In this document: positions 8,595-18,817 of the stretch, piece by piece
How positions within the stretch are numbered: position 1 is the stretch's first letter
How the letters are laid out: every line of letters begins with the position of its first letter
NCBI GenBank assembly: GCA_035275265.1
Contig: DATENC010000006.1
Location: forward strand, 372,001 to 436,000
Source: JACQAP01 sp035275265
GTDB lineage: Bacteria > Pseudomonadota > Gammaproteobacteria > Burkholderiales > JACQAP01
Direction: 5' to 3'
DNA length: 64,000 nt
Notes under the pieces: generated by a model
Told to the model about the DNA's origin: nothing
The model's input: the letters and a program-made list of their open reading frames with translations, nothing else
The model's database searches: none
Position numbers and translations under genes: made by a program

Positions 8595-8811
8595 CGGCGG
8601 CACCTTGAAGCATTGCCGATCGAAATGAGTTTTGACCCCGCTCTTCGCGGCCGTCGAGCTTTGCTTTTCTGGGTTCCGCTTGGTCTGGCGGGGTCGCGCG
8701 AAGCGACGACGGGCGTTTCGTGTTTCACATCCGGAGGGAAAGCTAAAAGGCCAACCCTCGGCTGGCTGCAATATCGGGAAACGAAGACTTCGACGTGATG
8801 TGGACCGCGCG

Positions 8812-9684
8812 GTGACCTTCCTCGAACGCCTCAATGCCTACGAGAAGCTGATCCGGCTCGACAAGCCGATCGGCATTCTGCTGTTGCTCTGGCCCACGCT
8901 GTGGGCTTTGTGGCTGTGCTCGCGCGGGGAGCCAAGCTGGAGGATGGTATGGATCTTCATCCTCGGAACGGTGTTGATGCGCTCTGCGGGCTGCGCGATC
9001 AACGACTATGCCGACCGGAACTTCGATGGTCATGTCGCGCGCACGCGGGGGCGCCCGCTTGCCACTGGACTGATCAAGCCCTGGGAGGCGCTGGTCGTGG
9101 CGGCGATACTGGCGCTTGCTGCGTTCGCGCTGGTCCTGCAACTCAACAAGCAGACCATCATGTTGTCGGTGGCGGCGTTGTTCATTGCGGCGACCTATCC
9201 GTTCACCAAGCGCTTTTTCGCCCTGCCGCAGGCATACCTTGGCATTGCCTTCGGTTTCGGGATCCCGATGGCGTTCGCAGCGCAAGCCGGCTGGGTACCC
9301 GAGGTCGCATGGTGGCTGTTGCTCGCCAATGTGTTCTGGGCGCTCGCCTATGACACCGAGTACGCGATGGTGGATCGTGATGATGATCGCAGGATCGGCA
9401 TCAAGACGTCGGCAATCACATTCGGGCGCCACGATGTGGCCGCGGTGATGATCTGTCACGCGATGTTTCTCGTGATTCTTGCGTGTATCGGCTGGCGCTA
9501 TTCGCTGGGAGTCTACTTTTTCGGCGGATTGCTGATGGCAGCCTGGCTGGCCGCGACCCATTATCAGATGATCAGGGATCGCGATCCAAAATCGTGTTTC
9601 CGCGCGTTCCTGCACAACAACTGGATCGGCGCGATGGTTTTTGCCGGCCTGGTGGCGAGTTTCCAGTTCCCGAAGCCGTTCTGA
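8812..9684 (+). CDS. ubiA: 4-hydroxybenzoate octaprenyltransferase
   Basis: UbiA joins 4-hydroxybenzoate to a polyprenyl diphosphate, the first membrane step of ubiquinone synthesis. The 290-residue product is an integral membrane prenyltransferase with both Asp-rich motifs: NDYADRNFD near residue 60 and DTEYAMVDRDDD near 180. LIRLDKPIGILLLLWPTLWALW at the N-terminus is typical of proteobacterial UbiA. The start is uncertain. GTG at 8812 gives the usual length, GTG at 8800 would add four residues, and neither has a strong Shine-Dalgarno. The gene begins a ubiA-SDR-ubiD run. Confidence 0.92.
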   Translation: MTFLERLNAYEKLIRLDKPIGILLLLWPTLWALWLCSRGEPSWRMVWIFILGTVLMRSAGCAINDYADRNFDGHVARTRGRPLATGLIKPWEALVVAAILALAAFALVLQLNKQTIMLSVAALFIAATYPFTKRFFALPQAYLGIAFGFGIPMAFAAQAGWVPEVAWWLLLANVFWALAYDTEYAMVDRDDDRRIGIKTSAITFGRHDVAAVMICHAMFLVILACIGWRYSLGVYFFGGLLMAAWLAATHYQMIRDRDPKSCFRAFLHNNWIGAMVFAGLVASFQFPKPF

Positions 9685-9687
9685 GGG

Positions 9688-9716
9688 TTGTTGCGCGCCG
9701 GCGCTGTGCCTATAGT
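9688..9716 (+). promoter_or_regulatory. Possible promoter giving a leaderless SDR mRNA
   Basis: TTGTTG and TATAGT (5/6) are spaced 17 bp apart. The -10 box ends only 7 bp before the SDR ATG, so the mRNA would start at or next to the A of the start codon. No Shine-Dalgarno is present, which agrees with a leaderless message. Confidence 0.35.
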
Positions 9717-9723
9717 GACCCCC

Positions 9724-10497
9724 ATGAATCTTGAACTGGAAGGACGCGCGGCGCTCGTCACCGGCGGCAGCAAAGGAATCGGCCTCGCTTGCGCACGAGC
9801 ATTTCTCGAGGCGGGCGCGAATGTCGCGATTGTTTCGCGCGATCGCGCAAACCTGGACGCGGCCGCGGCGCAGTTACCCAACGTAAGGACGATCGTCGCG
9901 GACCTAGCCCGCGCAGAGGAGGCCACGCGTATGGCGCTGGAAGCTGAACGTGCGCTCGGCCCTATAGACATCCTGGTGAATTCGGCCGGCGCGGCAAAGC
10001 GCTACCCGCCGGACGAACTAAATGCGCAGGCCTGGCATGCGGCGATGGATGCCAAGTACTTCACTTACATCCACGCGATGGATGCGGTGCTGTCGTCGAT
10101 GCGCAGCCGCCGGCGCGGCGTGGTTGTCAATATCATCGGCACCGGCGGCAAGGTGGCGACGCCGATTCACCTGCCGGGCGGCGCGGCCAACTCCGCGCTG
10201 ATGCTAGCGTCTGTGGGGCTCGCCAGCGTTTACGGAAAGTTCGGGGTACGCATCAACGCCATCAACCCGGGTGCGACGATGACCGGGAGGATCAAGGAAG
10301 CGCTGGCGCTGGAGGCGAAAGCGAAAGGCGTTGCGATCGACAAGGTGCTCGAAGACGGCCAGTCGCGGGTGCCACTGGGCCGTTACGCCGACCCGGAGGA
10401 CATCGCACGGGTCACGCTATTCCTCGCTTCGGATCTTGCCGCTTATGTGACTGGCGCGATCATTCCGATGGACGGCGGGCTCAACCCGATCGTCTAA
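9724..10497 (+). CDS. SDR family protein lacking the YxxxK catalytic pair
   Basis: The 257-residue product has a Rossmann fold of the short-chain dehydrogenase/reductase type. TGGSKGIG at residues 13-20 binds the dinucleotide and NSAG is at 86-89. The C-terminal IIPMDGGLNP is standard. The active site is not: where YxxxK should lie, GGAANSAL (residues 152-159) puts Gly in the Tyr position and Asn in the Lys position, and the catalytic Ser region reads NIIGTGG. Related SDRs with a GSAGN-type sequence exist, so this is a subfamily trait and not decay. The gene lies between ubiA and ubiD, 13 bp before the latter, but no ubiquinone role is established. The substrate is unknown. Confidence 0.82.
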   Translation: MNLELEGRAALVTGGSKGIGLACARAFLEAGANVAIVSRDRANLDAAAAQLPNVRTIVADLARAEEATRMALEAERALGPIDILVNSAGAAKRYPPDELNAQAWHAAMDAKYFTYIHAMDAVLSSMRSRRRGVVVNIIGTGGKVATPIHLPGGAANSALMLASVGLASVYGKFGVRINAINPGATMTGRIKEALALEAKAKGVAIDKVLEDGQSRVPLGRYADPEDIARVTLFLASDLAAYVTGAIIPMDGGLNPIV

Positions 10498-10510
10498 GCC
10501 GCCTTACCAC

Positions 10511-11974
10511 ATGCACTATCACGATCTTCGCGATTTCATCGCCCAACTGGAAAAACAGGGCGAGCTCAAGCGCATCACCTCCGAAGTTTCGCCCAATCTG
10601 GAAATGACCGAGATCTGCGACCGGGTACTCAAAGCGCAGGGTCCCGCGATCTTGTTCGAAAAGCCAACAGGTTTCGATATCCCGGTGCTCGGCAATCTTT
10701 TCGGCACACCCCGGCGAGTGGCCATGGGAATGGGCGAGGAATCGGTCGCGGCGCTGAAGGAGATCGGCAAACTGCTGGCTTATCTCAAGGAGCCTGACCC
10801 ACCCCAGGGACTCAAAGATGCATGGGACAAGCTGCCGGTTCTGAAACAGGTCCTGAACATGGCGCCGAAAGTGGTGTCGCATGCGCCTTGCCAGCAGATC
10901 GTCTGGGAAGGCGGGGATATCGACTTGTCCAGGCTGCCGGTCCAGACCTGCTGGCCGGGGGACGCGGGACCGCTCATCACCTGGGGATTGACGGTCACGC
11001 GCGGGCCGCACAAGGCGCGACAGAATCTGGGTATCTATCGCCAGCAAGTGATCGCCCGCAACAAAGTGATCATGCGCTGGCTGCCGCAGCGCGGTGGCGC
11101 GCTGGATTTTCGCGACCATGGCCTCGTGAGTGCGGGACAGCCGTTCCCGGTTGCAGTGGCGCTCGGCGCGGATCCGGCAACCATCCTCGGCGCCGTGACG
11201 CCGGTTCCCGACACGCTTTCGGAGTACCAGTTCGCCGGCCTGTTGCGCGGCTCGAAGACCGAACTCACCAAGTGTATCGGCTCCGATCTGCAGGTTCCTG
11301 CTTCCGCGGAGATCGTGCTGGAAGGATGCATCCATCCGGGAGAGACCGCGCTCGAAGGCCCGTTCGGTGATCACACCGGCTACTACAATGACCAGGAAGT
11401 GTTTCCGGTGTTGACCATCGATCGCATCACCATGCGCCGCAGTCCGATCTATCACAGCACCTACACCGGCAAGCCACCGGACGAGCCGGCGATACTCGGC
11501 GTGGCCTTGAATGAAGTATTCGTGCCGCTGCTCACAAAGCAGTTCCCGGAGATCGTGGATTTCTATCTGCCGCCAGAGGGCTGTTCGTACCGTATCGCAG
11601 TGGTGAGCATGCGCAAGCAGTATCCGGGGCATGCCAAGCGCGTGATGTTCGGCATCTGGTCTTACCTGCGCCAGTTCATGTACACCAAGTTCATCATCGT
11701 GGTGGAAGACGACATCGACGTGCGCGACTGGAAGGAAGTGATCTGGGCCGTCACCACCCGCGTGGACCCGGCGCGCGACCTGTTGATAGCCGAGAACACG
11801 CCGATCGATTATCTCGACTTCGCCAGTCCGGTGTCGGGACTGGGATCCAAGTTGGGGCTGGATGCAACCAACAAGTGGCCAGGCGAAACTGAGCGTTCGT
11901 GGGGCAAGCCGATTGCGATGGATGATCGGGTCAAACAACGCGTCGAACGGATGTGGTCGGAACTCGGACTCTAG
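10511..11974 (+). CDS. ubiD: 4-hydroxy-3-polyprenylbenzoate decarboxylase UbiD
   Basis: UbiD removes the carboxyl group from polyprenyl-hydroxybenzoate using prenylated FMN supplied by UbiX, which is not in this window. The 487-residue product has the family length. RQNLGIYRQQ near residue 175 contributes the active-site Arg, and LEGPFGDHTGYYND near 285-300 carries the catalytic Glu and cofactor contacts. It follows ubiA and the SDR, so it is probably part of a ubiquinone unit, and it ends 2 bp before the YyaL-type gene. The N-terminal MHYHDLRDFIAQLEKQGEL is typical for the family, which supports this start. Confidence 0.96.
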   Translation: MHYHDLRDFIAQLEKQGELKRITSEVSPNLEMTEICDRVLKAQGPAILFEKPTGFDIPVLGNLFGTPRRVAMGMGEESVAALKEIGKLLAYLKEPDPPQGLKDAWDKLPVLKQVLNMAPKVVSHAPCQQIVWEGGDIDLSRLPVQTCWPGDAGPLITWGLTVTRGPHKARQNLGIYRQQVIARNKVIMRWLPQRGGALDFRDHGLVSAGQPFPVAVALGADPATILGAVTPVPDTLSEYQFAGLLRGSKTELTKCIGSDLQVPASAEIVLEGCIHPGETALEGPFGDHTGYYNDQEVFPVLTIDRITMRRSPIYHSTYTGKPPDEPAILGVALNEVFVPLLTKQFPEIVDFYLPPEGCSYRIAVVSMRKQYPGHAKRVMFGIWSYLRQFMYTKFIIVVEDDIDVRDWKEVIWAVTTRVDPARDLLIAENTPIDYLDFASPVSGLGSKLGLDATNKWPGETERSWGKPIAMDDRVKQRVERMWSELGL

Positions 11975-11976
11975 CG

Positions 11977-14076
<2,100 letters not shown>

Positions 14077-14105
14077 ATCCAACCTGTAACGAAAGGCTCG
14101 AACAA

Positions 14106-14429
14106 ATGAAGAAAATCCTCATGGTGATCGCGACGGCAGCGGGTGTAGCGCTTGCGGGCGGGGCGAACGCGGCTCCGGACGCCGCCAAGGCCAAGGCGCT
14201 GGCACAGTCCAAGAATTGTCTGGCCTGTCACGCGGTGGACAAGAAACTGGTGGGTCCGTCCTATGTGGACATCTCCAAGAAATACAAGGGCAACAAGGAC
14301 GCCGAAGCCATGCTGATCAAGAAGGTCATCAACGGCGGCGGTGGCGTGTGGGGTACCATTCCCATGCCGCCCAATCCGGTCAAGGAAGACGAAGCCAAAC
14401 TCCTGGTGGAGTGGGTTCTGTCGCTGTAG
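14106..14429 (+). CDS. Periplasmic class I cytochrome c (c551/c552 type)
   Basis: This is a small electron carrier of 107 residues. A Sec signal peptide (MKKILMVIATAAGVALAGGANA) precedes the mature APDAAKAK. The single haem site is CLACH (C38, C41, H42), and M87 in IPMPPNP is the likely distal haem ligand. Length and motif spacing fit the c551/c552 group that donates electrons to terminal oxidases or nitrite reductase. The ATG has an AAAGG Shine-Dalgarno; an upstream frame is not used. It is monocistronic, closed by a strong terminator. Confidence 0.92.
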   Translation: MKKILMVIATAAGVALAGGANAAPDAAKAKALAQSKNCLACHAVDKKLVGPSYVDISKKYKGNKDAEAMLIKKVINGGGGVWGTIPMPPNPVKEDEAKLLVEWVLSL

Positions 14430-14452
14430 ATCGTGGTTTACGCAACCATACG

Positions 14453-14484
14453 AAAAGCCGGCAACCGCCGGCTTTTTTGTTTTT
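14453..14484 (+). terminator. Intrinsic terminator after cytochrome c
   Basis: The stem AAAAGCCGGC/GCCGGCTTTT (10 bp, loop AACC) is followed by a T-rich tract. It separates the cytochrome from the liv operon. Confidence 0.93.
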
Positions 14485-14520
14485 GCTGCCAGCGACAACC
14501 CGATGAATTACGGGTGAAAA

Positions 14521-14550
14521 TTGACAACGTTTCAGAGCGTGCCCGATAAT
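14521..14550 (+). promoter_or_regulatory. Strong sigma-70 promoter of the liv operon
   Basis: A perfect TTGACA and GATAAT (5/6) are spaced 18 bp apart, ending 45 bp before the livJ start. It is the best-looking promoter in the window, as expected for an abundant binding protein. Confidence 0.75.
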
Positions 14551-14595
14551 CGCGTGGGTTTTCTGGCGCGCTTACATGGAGGGGAGACAACAATC

Positions 14596-15819
14596 ATGAA
14601 CAGCGAAATCTCTGGGATCTCGGGGCGAATCGTCGCCGTAGCAGCCGCAGTCGCATTCGCAGCGGCCTTGGGTGCGTGCGGCAAGCAGGAGGACAAGGCC
14701 AAGACCGGTTCATCGCTCGAGCGTGTCGTCAAGATCGGCCATGCGGCACCGCTGACGGGCGAAATTGCCCATCTGGGCAAGGACAATGAAAACGGCGCGC
14801 GCCTCGCGATTGAGGAGGCTAATGCCAAGGGGCTGACGATCGGCGGCCAGAAAGTAGTTTTCGAATTCCTGAGCGAGGATGACGAAGGCAAGGAAAACAA
14901 GGGACCAATCATCGCGCAGAAATTCGTGGATGCGAAAGTCTCCGGCGTAGTGGGACACTTGAACTCAGGTGTGACCATTCCCGCTTCGGTGGTGTACAAC
15001 GAAGCCGGGATTCCGATGATCAGCGGTTCTGCGACCAACCCCAAGTTGACCGAACGGGGCCTGAAGGTGGCTTTCCGGACGGTCGGCCGCGATGATCAGC
15101 AAGGTCCGGCAATCGCCAGCTACCTTAATTCCCAATTCAAACCCAAAACCGTTGCCGTCGTGGACGATGCTACTTCGTACGGCGAAGGGCTCGCGGACCA
15201 GGTTGAATTGACCCTGAAAGCCGCCGGCGTAAGTGTGTTGCCCCGGGAGAAAGGTACCAAGGACACCAAGGATTGGAAGGCGATTCTAACCAAGCTGAAA
15301 GGCAAGAAACCCGATGCCATTTTCTATGGCGGCATGGATTCAGCGGGGGGACCATTGATCAAGCAGGGGCGCGAGCTCGGCATCAAGGCGGTATTCGCGT
15401 TCGGCGATGGCGCCTGCTCGGAGAAGATGCACGAGCTTGCGGGCGCGGCGGCCGAGGGCATGGTGTGCTCGCAGGCCGGCATTCCGGCGCTGGCTGCCAG
15501 CAAGGGCTTCCTCGAGGCGCACAGGAAACGCTTCAATGTCGACCCCATTATTTATGCGCCGTTCACCTATGACGCCGCGAATCTCCTGATCGCTGCGATG
15601 CAGAAGGCCGACTCAACGGATCCCGCCAAGTACCTTCCCGAACTCGCGAAGATCAGCTTCGAGGGCGCGAGCGGAAGAATCGAGTTCGACGCCAAGGGCG
15701 ACCGAAAGGATGCCGAGATGACGATCTTCACCATGAAAGCGGGCAAGGTAGAGCCGGTCGCGATCATCAAGGGCGGCAATTCCATCAAGTTCGAAGATTA
15801 CGTAAAGAATCCGGCATGA
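14596..15819 (+). CDS. livJ: Branched-chain amino-acid ABC transporter substrate-binding lipoprotein
   Basis: This periplasmic binding protein should capture Leu/Ile/Val or related ligands for the LivHMGF importer. The 407-residue product has the two-lobed LivJ fold (VKIGHAAPLTGEIAHLGKDNENGARLA, then FVDAKVSGVVGHLNSG). Unusually for LivJ of Gram-negative bacteria, the N-terminus ends in a lipobox, LGAC, with Cys28 as the expected lipidation site, so it is probably membrane-tethered. The start was set at the ATG with AGGGGAG upstream; the longer frame begins inside the promoter. A stable hairpin after the gene may keep its mRNA above that of the permease genes. The real substrate cannot be read from sequence. 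Confidence 0.93.
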   Translation: MNSEISGISGRIVAVAAAVAFAAALGACGKQEDKAKTGSSLERVVKIGHAAPLTGEIAHLGKDNENGARLAIEEANAKGLTIGGQKVVFEFLSEDDEGKENKGPIIAQKFVDAKVSGVVGHLNSGVTIPASVVYNEAGIPMISGSATNPKLTERGLKVAFRTVGRDDQQGPAIASYLNSQFKPKTVAVVDDATSYGEGLADQVELTLKAAGVSVLPREKGTKDTKDWKAILTKLKGKKPDAIFYGGMDSAGGPLIKQGRELGIKAVFAFGDGACSEKMHELAGAAAEGMVCSQAGIPALAASKGFLEAHRKRFNVDPIIYAPFTYDAANLLIAAMQKADSTDPAKYLPELAKISFEGASGRIEFDAKGDRKDAEMTIFTMKAGKVEPVAIIKGGNSIKFEDYVKNPA

Positions 15820-15870
15820 AAAAAATAACGGCGGCATTGCGCGAGTGAACCAAATGCGCTTCTGACGGGA

Positions 15871-15905
15871 TGTGAAACGGCACCTTCGGGTGCTGTTTTC
15901 ACATG
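15871..15905 (+). promoter_or_regulatory. UUCG-capped hairpin between livJ and livH
   Basis: A 14-bp stem with one bulged T and one or two G-U pairs is capped by a C(TTCG)G tetraloop, a very stable type. No T-run follows, so it is not a classic terminator. It probably stabilises the upstream livJ message or reduces read-through into livHMGF. Confidence 0.7.
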
Positions 15906-15960
15906 ACGCCGCAATTTCCGAATCCGGACCCGGTTTCGGCGAGCTGACTACGCGACCGTG

Positions 15961-16950
15961 ATGGATATCTTCCTGCAGCAGGTGGTAAACGGACTGACGC
16001 TGGGAAGCATATACGCGGTCGTGGCGTTGGGCTACACCATGGTTTACGGCATCATCCAGCTCATCAACTTCGCGCACGGCGAAGTGGTGATGGTAGGCGC
16101 CATGGTGGCGTTGGCAACAATTGCGACGCTGGCCGGGTCAACTGCGCTGCCGCCTGCGGTGATCGTTATCGCGGGAGTGGCCTGTGCCGTGCCGGTATGC
16201 ATGCTGCTCGGGTTCGTGATGGAACGTGTTGCCTACCGGCCGTTGCGCGGCGCGCCCCGGCTGGCGCCGCTGATCACTGCAATCGGTCTGTCCATCATCC
16301 TGCAACATGTCGCGCTGCTCATCTGGGGCCGCAGTCCCCTGTCGTTTCCCCAGATCATGGAGAACCCGATATTCGAATTCGCCGGGGCTCACATCAGCAT
16401 GGTGCAAATCGGGATCATGCTGATATCCGTGACGATGATGGCCGGGCTTACGTTGATGGTGTACCGAACCCGCCTCGGCGTGGCGATGCGGGCTACCTCT
16501 GAGAATCCGCAGGTTGCAGGGCTGATGGGCGTCGATGTCAATCGTGTCATCTCCCTGACGTTCGTCATCGGCGCCGCCCTCGGTGCGGTGGCCGGTGTTA
16601 TGGTCGGCACCTACTACGGGGTCGCGCATTACACGATGGGCGCACTGCTCGGGCTCAAAGCGTTCTCCGCCGCGGTACTCGGCGGCATCGGCAACCTTGC
16701 CGGCGCGATGCTCGGCGGCATACTGCTCGGCATAGTGGAAGCGCTTGGCGCCGGTTATATCGGCGAACTCACCGACTTGTGTCACGTGAGCTGGTTGTCC
16801 GACTGGCTTGAGCAGCGTTGTGCCGCCAATGGCCACGTGATTCTTTTCGGCAGCAACTACCAGGATGTTTTTGCTTTCCTGGTATTGATCGCAGTGCTGG
16901 TATTTCGGCCGTCGGGATTGCTGGGCGAACGGGTCGGGGACCGGGCGTGA
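15961..16950 (+). CDS. livH: Branched-chain amino-acid ABC permease LivH
   Basis: LivH is one of two inner-membrane permeases of the branched-chain amino-acid importer. The 329-residue product starts with the family-typical MDIFLQQVVNGLTLGSIYAV and ends VLVFRPSGLLGERVG. A stretch of about 28 residues, roughly 270-298 (from LTDLCHVSWL to HVILFGSN), lies before the last helix and is absent from E. coli LivH. The ATG was preferred to the adjacent GTG. Its stop overlaps the livM GTG (GTGA). Confidence 0.95.
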   Translation: MDIFLQQVVNGLTLGSIYAVVALGYTMVYGIIQLINFAHGEVVMVGAMVALATIATLAGSTALPPAVIVIAGVACAVPVCMLLGFVMERVAYRPLRGAPRLAPLITAIGLSIILQHVALLIWGRSPLSFPQIMENPIFEFAGAHISMVQIGIMLISVTMMAGLTLMVYRTRLGVAMRATSENPQVAGLMGVDVNRVISLTFVIGAALGAVAGVMVGTYYGVAHYTMGALLGLKAFSAAVLGGIGNLAGAMLGGILLGIVEALGAGYIGELTDLCHVSWLSDWLEQRCAANGHVILFGSNYQDVFAFLVLIAVLVFRPSGLLGERVGDRA

Positions 16951-18035
16951 CTTTTCATCTCGCCGGCTGGTTTGAACGCCTGCGACATGGGCCGACGGCC
17001 GCGCGCGTCGGTATTGCGCTGATCGCAGCATCGCTGCTGCTGCTTCCGTTCGTGCTGGCGTCCGTGGGTACGGCGTGGGTCCGCATCACCAATCTCGCAA
17101 TACTCTTCGCATTGCTTTCCCTTGGTCTGAACATCGTGGTCGGGTTTGCCGGGCTGCTTGACCTTGGTTATATCGCTTTCTATGCGGTCGGCGCGTATTG
17201 CTACGCGCTGCTCGCTTCGCCGCATTTCGGTCTGCACCTTCCGTTCTGGACGATCTTGCCGATCGGCGCCCTGGTTGCCTGCATATTCGGCGTTCTGCTC
17301 GGCGCACCTACCTTGAAACTTCGCGGGGACTATCTCGCCATCGTGACTCTGGGTTTCGGCGAAATTGTACGAATATTCCTCAACAACCTTTCGCAGCCAG
17401 TGAACATCACCAATGGGCCGCAAGGCGTTACGCCAATCGATCCATTTACGCTGGGTGCGTTCAGCTTCAGCCGCAGTGAGACGGTGCTCGGCCTCAATTT
17501 CAGCGGCCCGATCAAGTACTACTATCTGCTGCTCCTGGTGCTTATCGCGGTCATCGTCGTCAACCTGCGTTTGCAGGATTCCCGTCTAGGACGGGCCTGG
17601 GTGGCGATTCGTGAAGACGAAGTGGCGGCGCAGGCAATGGGCATCAACACCCGCAACGTCAAGCTGCTGGCATTCGCGATGGGTGCCAGCTTTGGCGGCG
17701 TAGCCGGCGGGATATTTGCCGCGATGCAGGGCTTCATCAGCCCCGAGAGTTTTGTCTTTGTGGAATCGATCATGGTGCTTTCCATGGTGGTGCTTGGCGG
17801 CATGGGGAATGTCTGGGGCGTGATCCTGGGTGCAATACTGCTGTCGTTCGTCCCGGAAATCCTCCGCTATACCGTAGAGCCGGTCCAGAAAGCGGTGTTC
17901 GGCCGTCTGATCGTCGAACCAGAGGTGATACGCATGTTGCTTTTTGGCTTGGCGCTGGTGCTGATGATGCTGTACAGGCCGGCAGGATTGTGGCCATCGA
18001 CCACCCGGAAACGCGAATTGGTCGACGCCGACTGA
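16947..18035 (+). CDS. livM: Branched-chain amino-acid ABC permease LivM
   Basis: This is the second permease subunit, pairing with LivH. The 362-residue product has about nine hydrophobic segments. Family landmarks are LSLGLNIVVGFAGLLDLGY, LRGDYLAIVTLGFGEIVRI, the loop RLGRAWVAIREDEVAAQAMG, which should contact the ATPases, and GVAGGIFAAMQGFISPESF. It starts at a GTG sharing bases with the livH stop, which implies translational coupling; a longer frame upstream lies within livH and is not used. Confidence 0.95.
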   Translation: MTFHLAGWFERLRHGPTAARVGIALIAASLLLLPFVLASVGTAWVRITNLAILFALLSLGLNIVVGFAGLLDLGYIAFYAVGAYCYALLASPHFGLHLPFWTILPIGALVACIFGVLLGAPTLKLRGDYLAIVTLGFGEIVRIFLNNLSQPVNITNGPQGVTPIDPFTLGAFSFSRSETVLGLNFSGPIKYYYLLLLVLIAVIVVNLRLQDSRLGRAWVAIREDEVAAQAMGINTRNVKLLAFAMGASFGGVAGGIFAAMQGFISPESFVFVESIMVLSMVVLGGMGNVWGVILGAILLSFVPEILRYTVEPVQKAVFGRLIVEPEVIRMLLFGLALVLMMLYRPAGLWPSTTRKRELVDAD

Positions 18036-18040
18036 ACCGG

Positions 18041-18817
18041 ATGAACGATACCCAGATCCTGCTCGAGGCAAGTCGGGTCGACAAACGCTTTGGCGGTGTC
18101 GCCGCGCTTGCCGACGTGTCCCTGACAATCCGGCGCAACGAGATTTACGGCCTGATCGGCCCAAACGGGGCGGGCAAGACCACGCTTTTCAATGTACTCA
18201 CCGGGCTGTATAAACCGGACGGCGGGCGTTTCCAATTTGACGGCATCGATCTGATGGGGCTCAAGCCGCATCGAGTGGTCGGGCATGGCATCGCGCGCAC
18301 GTTCCAGAACATCCGCCTGTTCGGCAACATGACGGCACTGGAAAACGTCATGGTGGGGCGTCACGTGCGTACCCATGCCGGCGCTCTCGGCGCAATCTTG
18401 CGCGGCCGGCGCACCATGGCGGAGGAATCGGCGATCCGCCGCCGAGCGCGTGAGTTGCTCGACTATGTCGGCATCTTGAGTCACTCGCACGCTTTGTCGA
18501 AGAACCTGTCCTACGGGGACCAGCGGCGTCTGGAGATCGCAAGGGCGCTGGCCACCGAGCCCAAGCTACTGGCGCTGGACGAACCGGCCGCCGGCATGAA
18601 TGCGACCGAAACCGCGGGCCTGCGAGGTCTGCTCATACGGATCCGCGGCGACGGAGTGACCATCCTGCTGATCGAACACGATGTCAAGCTGGTGATGGGT
18701 TTGTGCGACCGCGTGGCGGTACTTGATTACGGCAAGAAGATCGCCGAAGGCGAGCCGGTATCGGTGAAGAACGATCCGGAAGTGATCCGCGCCTATCTCG
18801 GAGGCGCGCTGCCATGA
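18041..18817 (+). CDS. livG: Branched-chain amino-acid ABC ATPase LivG
   Basis: This is a 258-residue cytoplasmic ATPase of the importer. Walker A is GPNGAGKTT near residue 42, the Q-loop is ARTFQNIRLF, the signature is LSYGDQRRLEIARAL (the LSYGD form usual for LivG), and Walker B is LLALDEPAAGM. LLIEHDVKLVM carries the switch His. The ATG lies 5 bp after the livM stop; an in-frame start inside livM is less likely. Its stop overlaps the livF ATG (ATGA). Confidence 0.96.
   Translation: MNDTQILLEASRVDKRFGGVAALADVSLTIRRNEIYGLIGPNGAGKTTLFNVLTGLYKPDGGRFQFDGIDLMGLKPHRVVGHGIARTFQNIRLFGNMTALENVMVGRHVRTHAGALGAILRGRRTMAEESAIRRRARELLDYVGILSHSHALSKNLSYGDQRRLEIARALATEPKLLALDEPAAGMNATETAGLRGLLIRIRGDGVTILLIEHDVKLVMGLCDRVAVLDYGKKIAEGEPVSVKNDPEVIRAYLGGALP

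Noticed and set aside
7270..8613. A 447-codon minus-strand frame opposite recG
   Set aside because: It is an antisense shadow of the helicase core with no family resemblance.
8625..8798. 57-codon ORF in the ubiA leader as a real gene
   Set aside because: No Shine-Dalgarno, weak third-position G+C, no recognisable sequence; kept only as a possible leader ORF.
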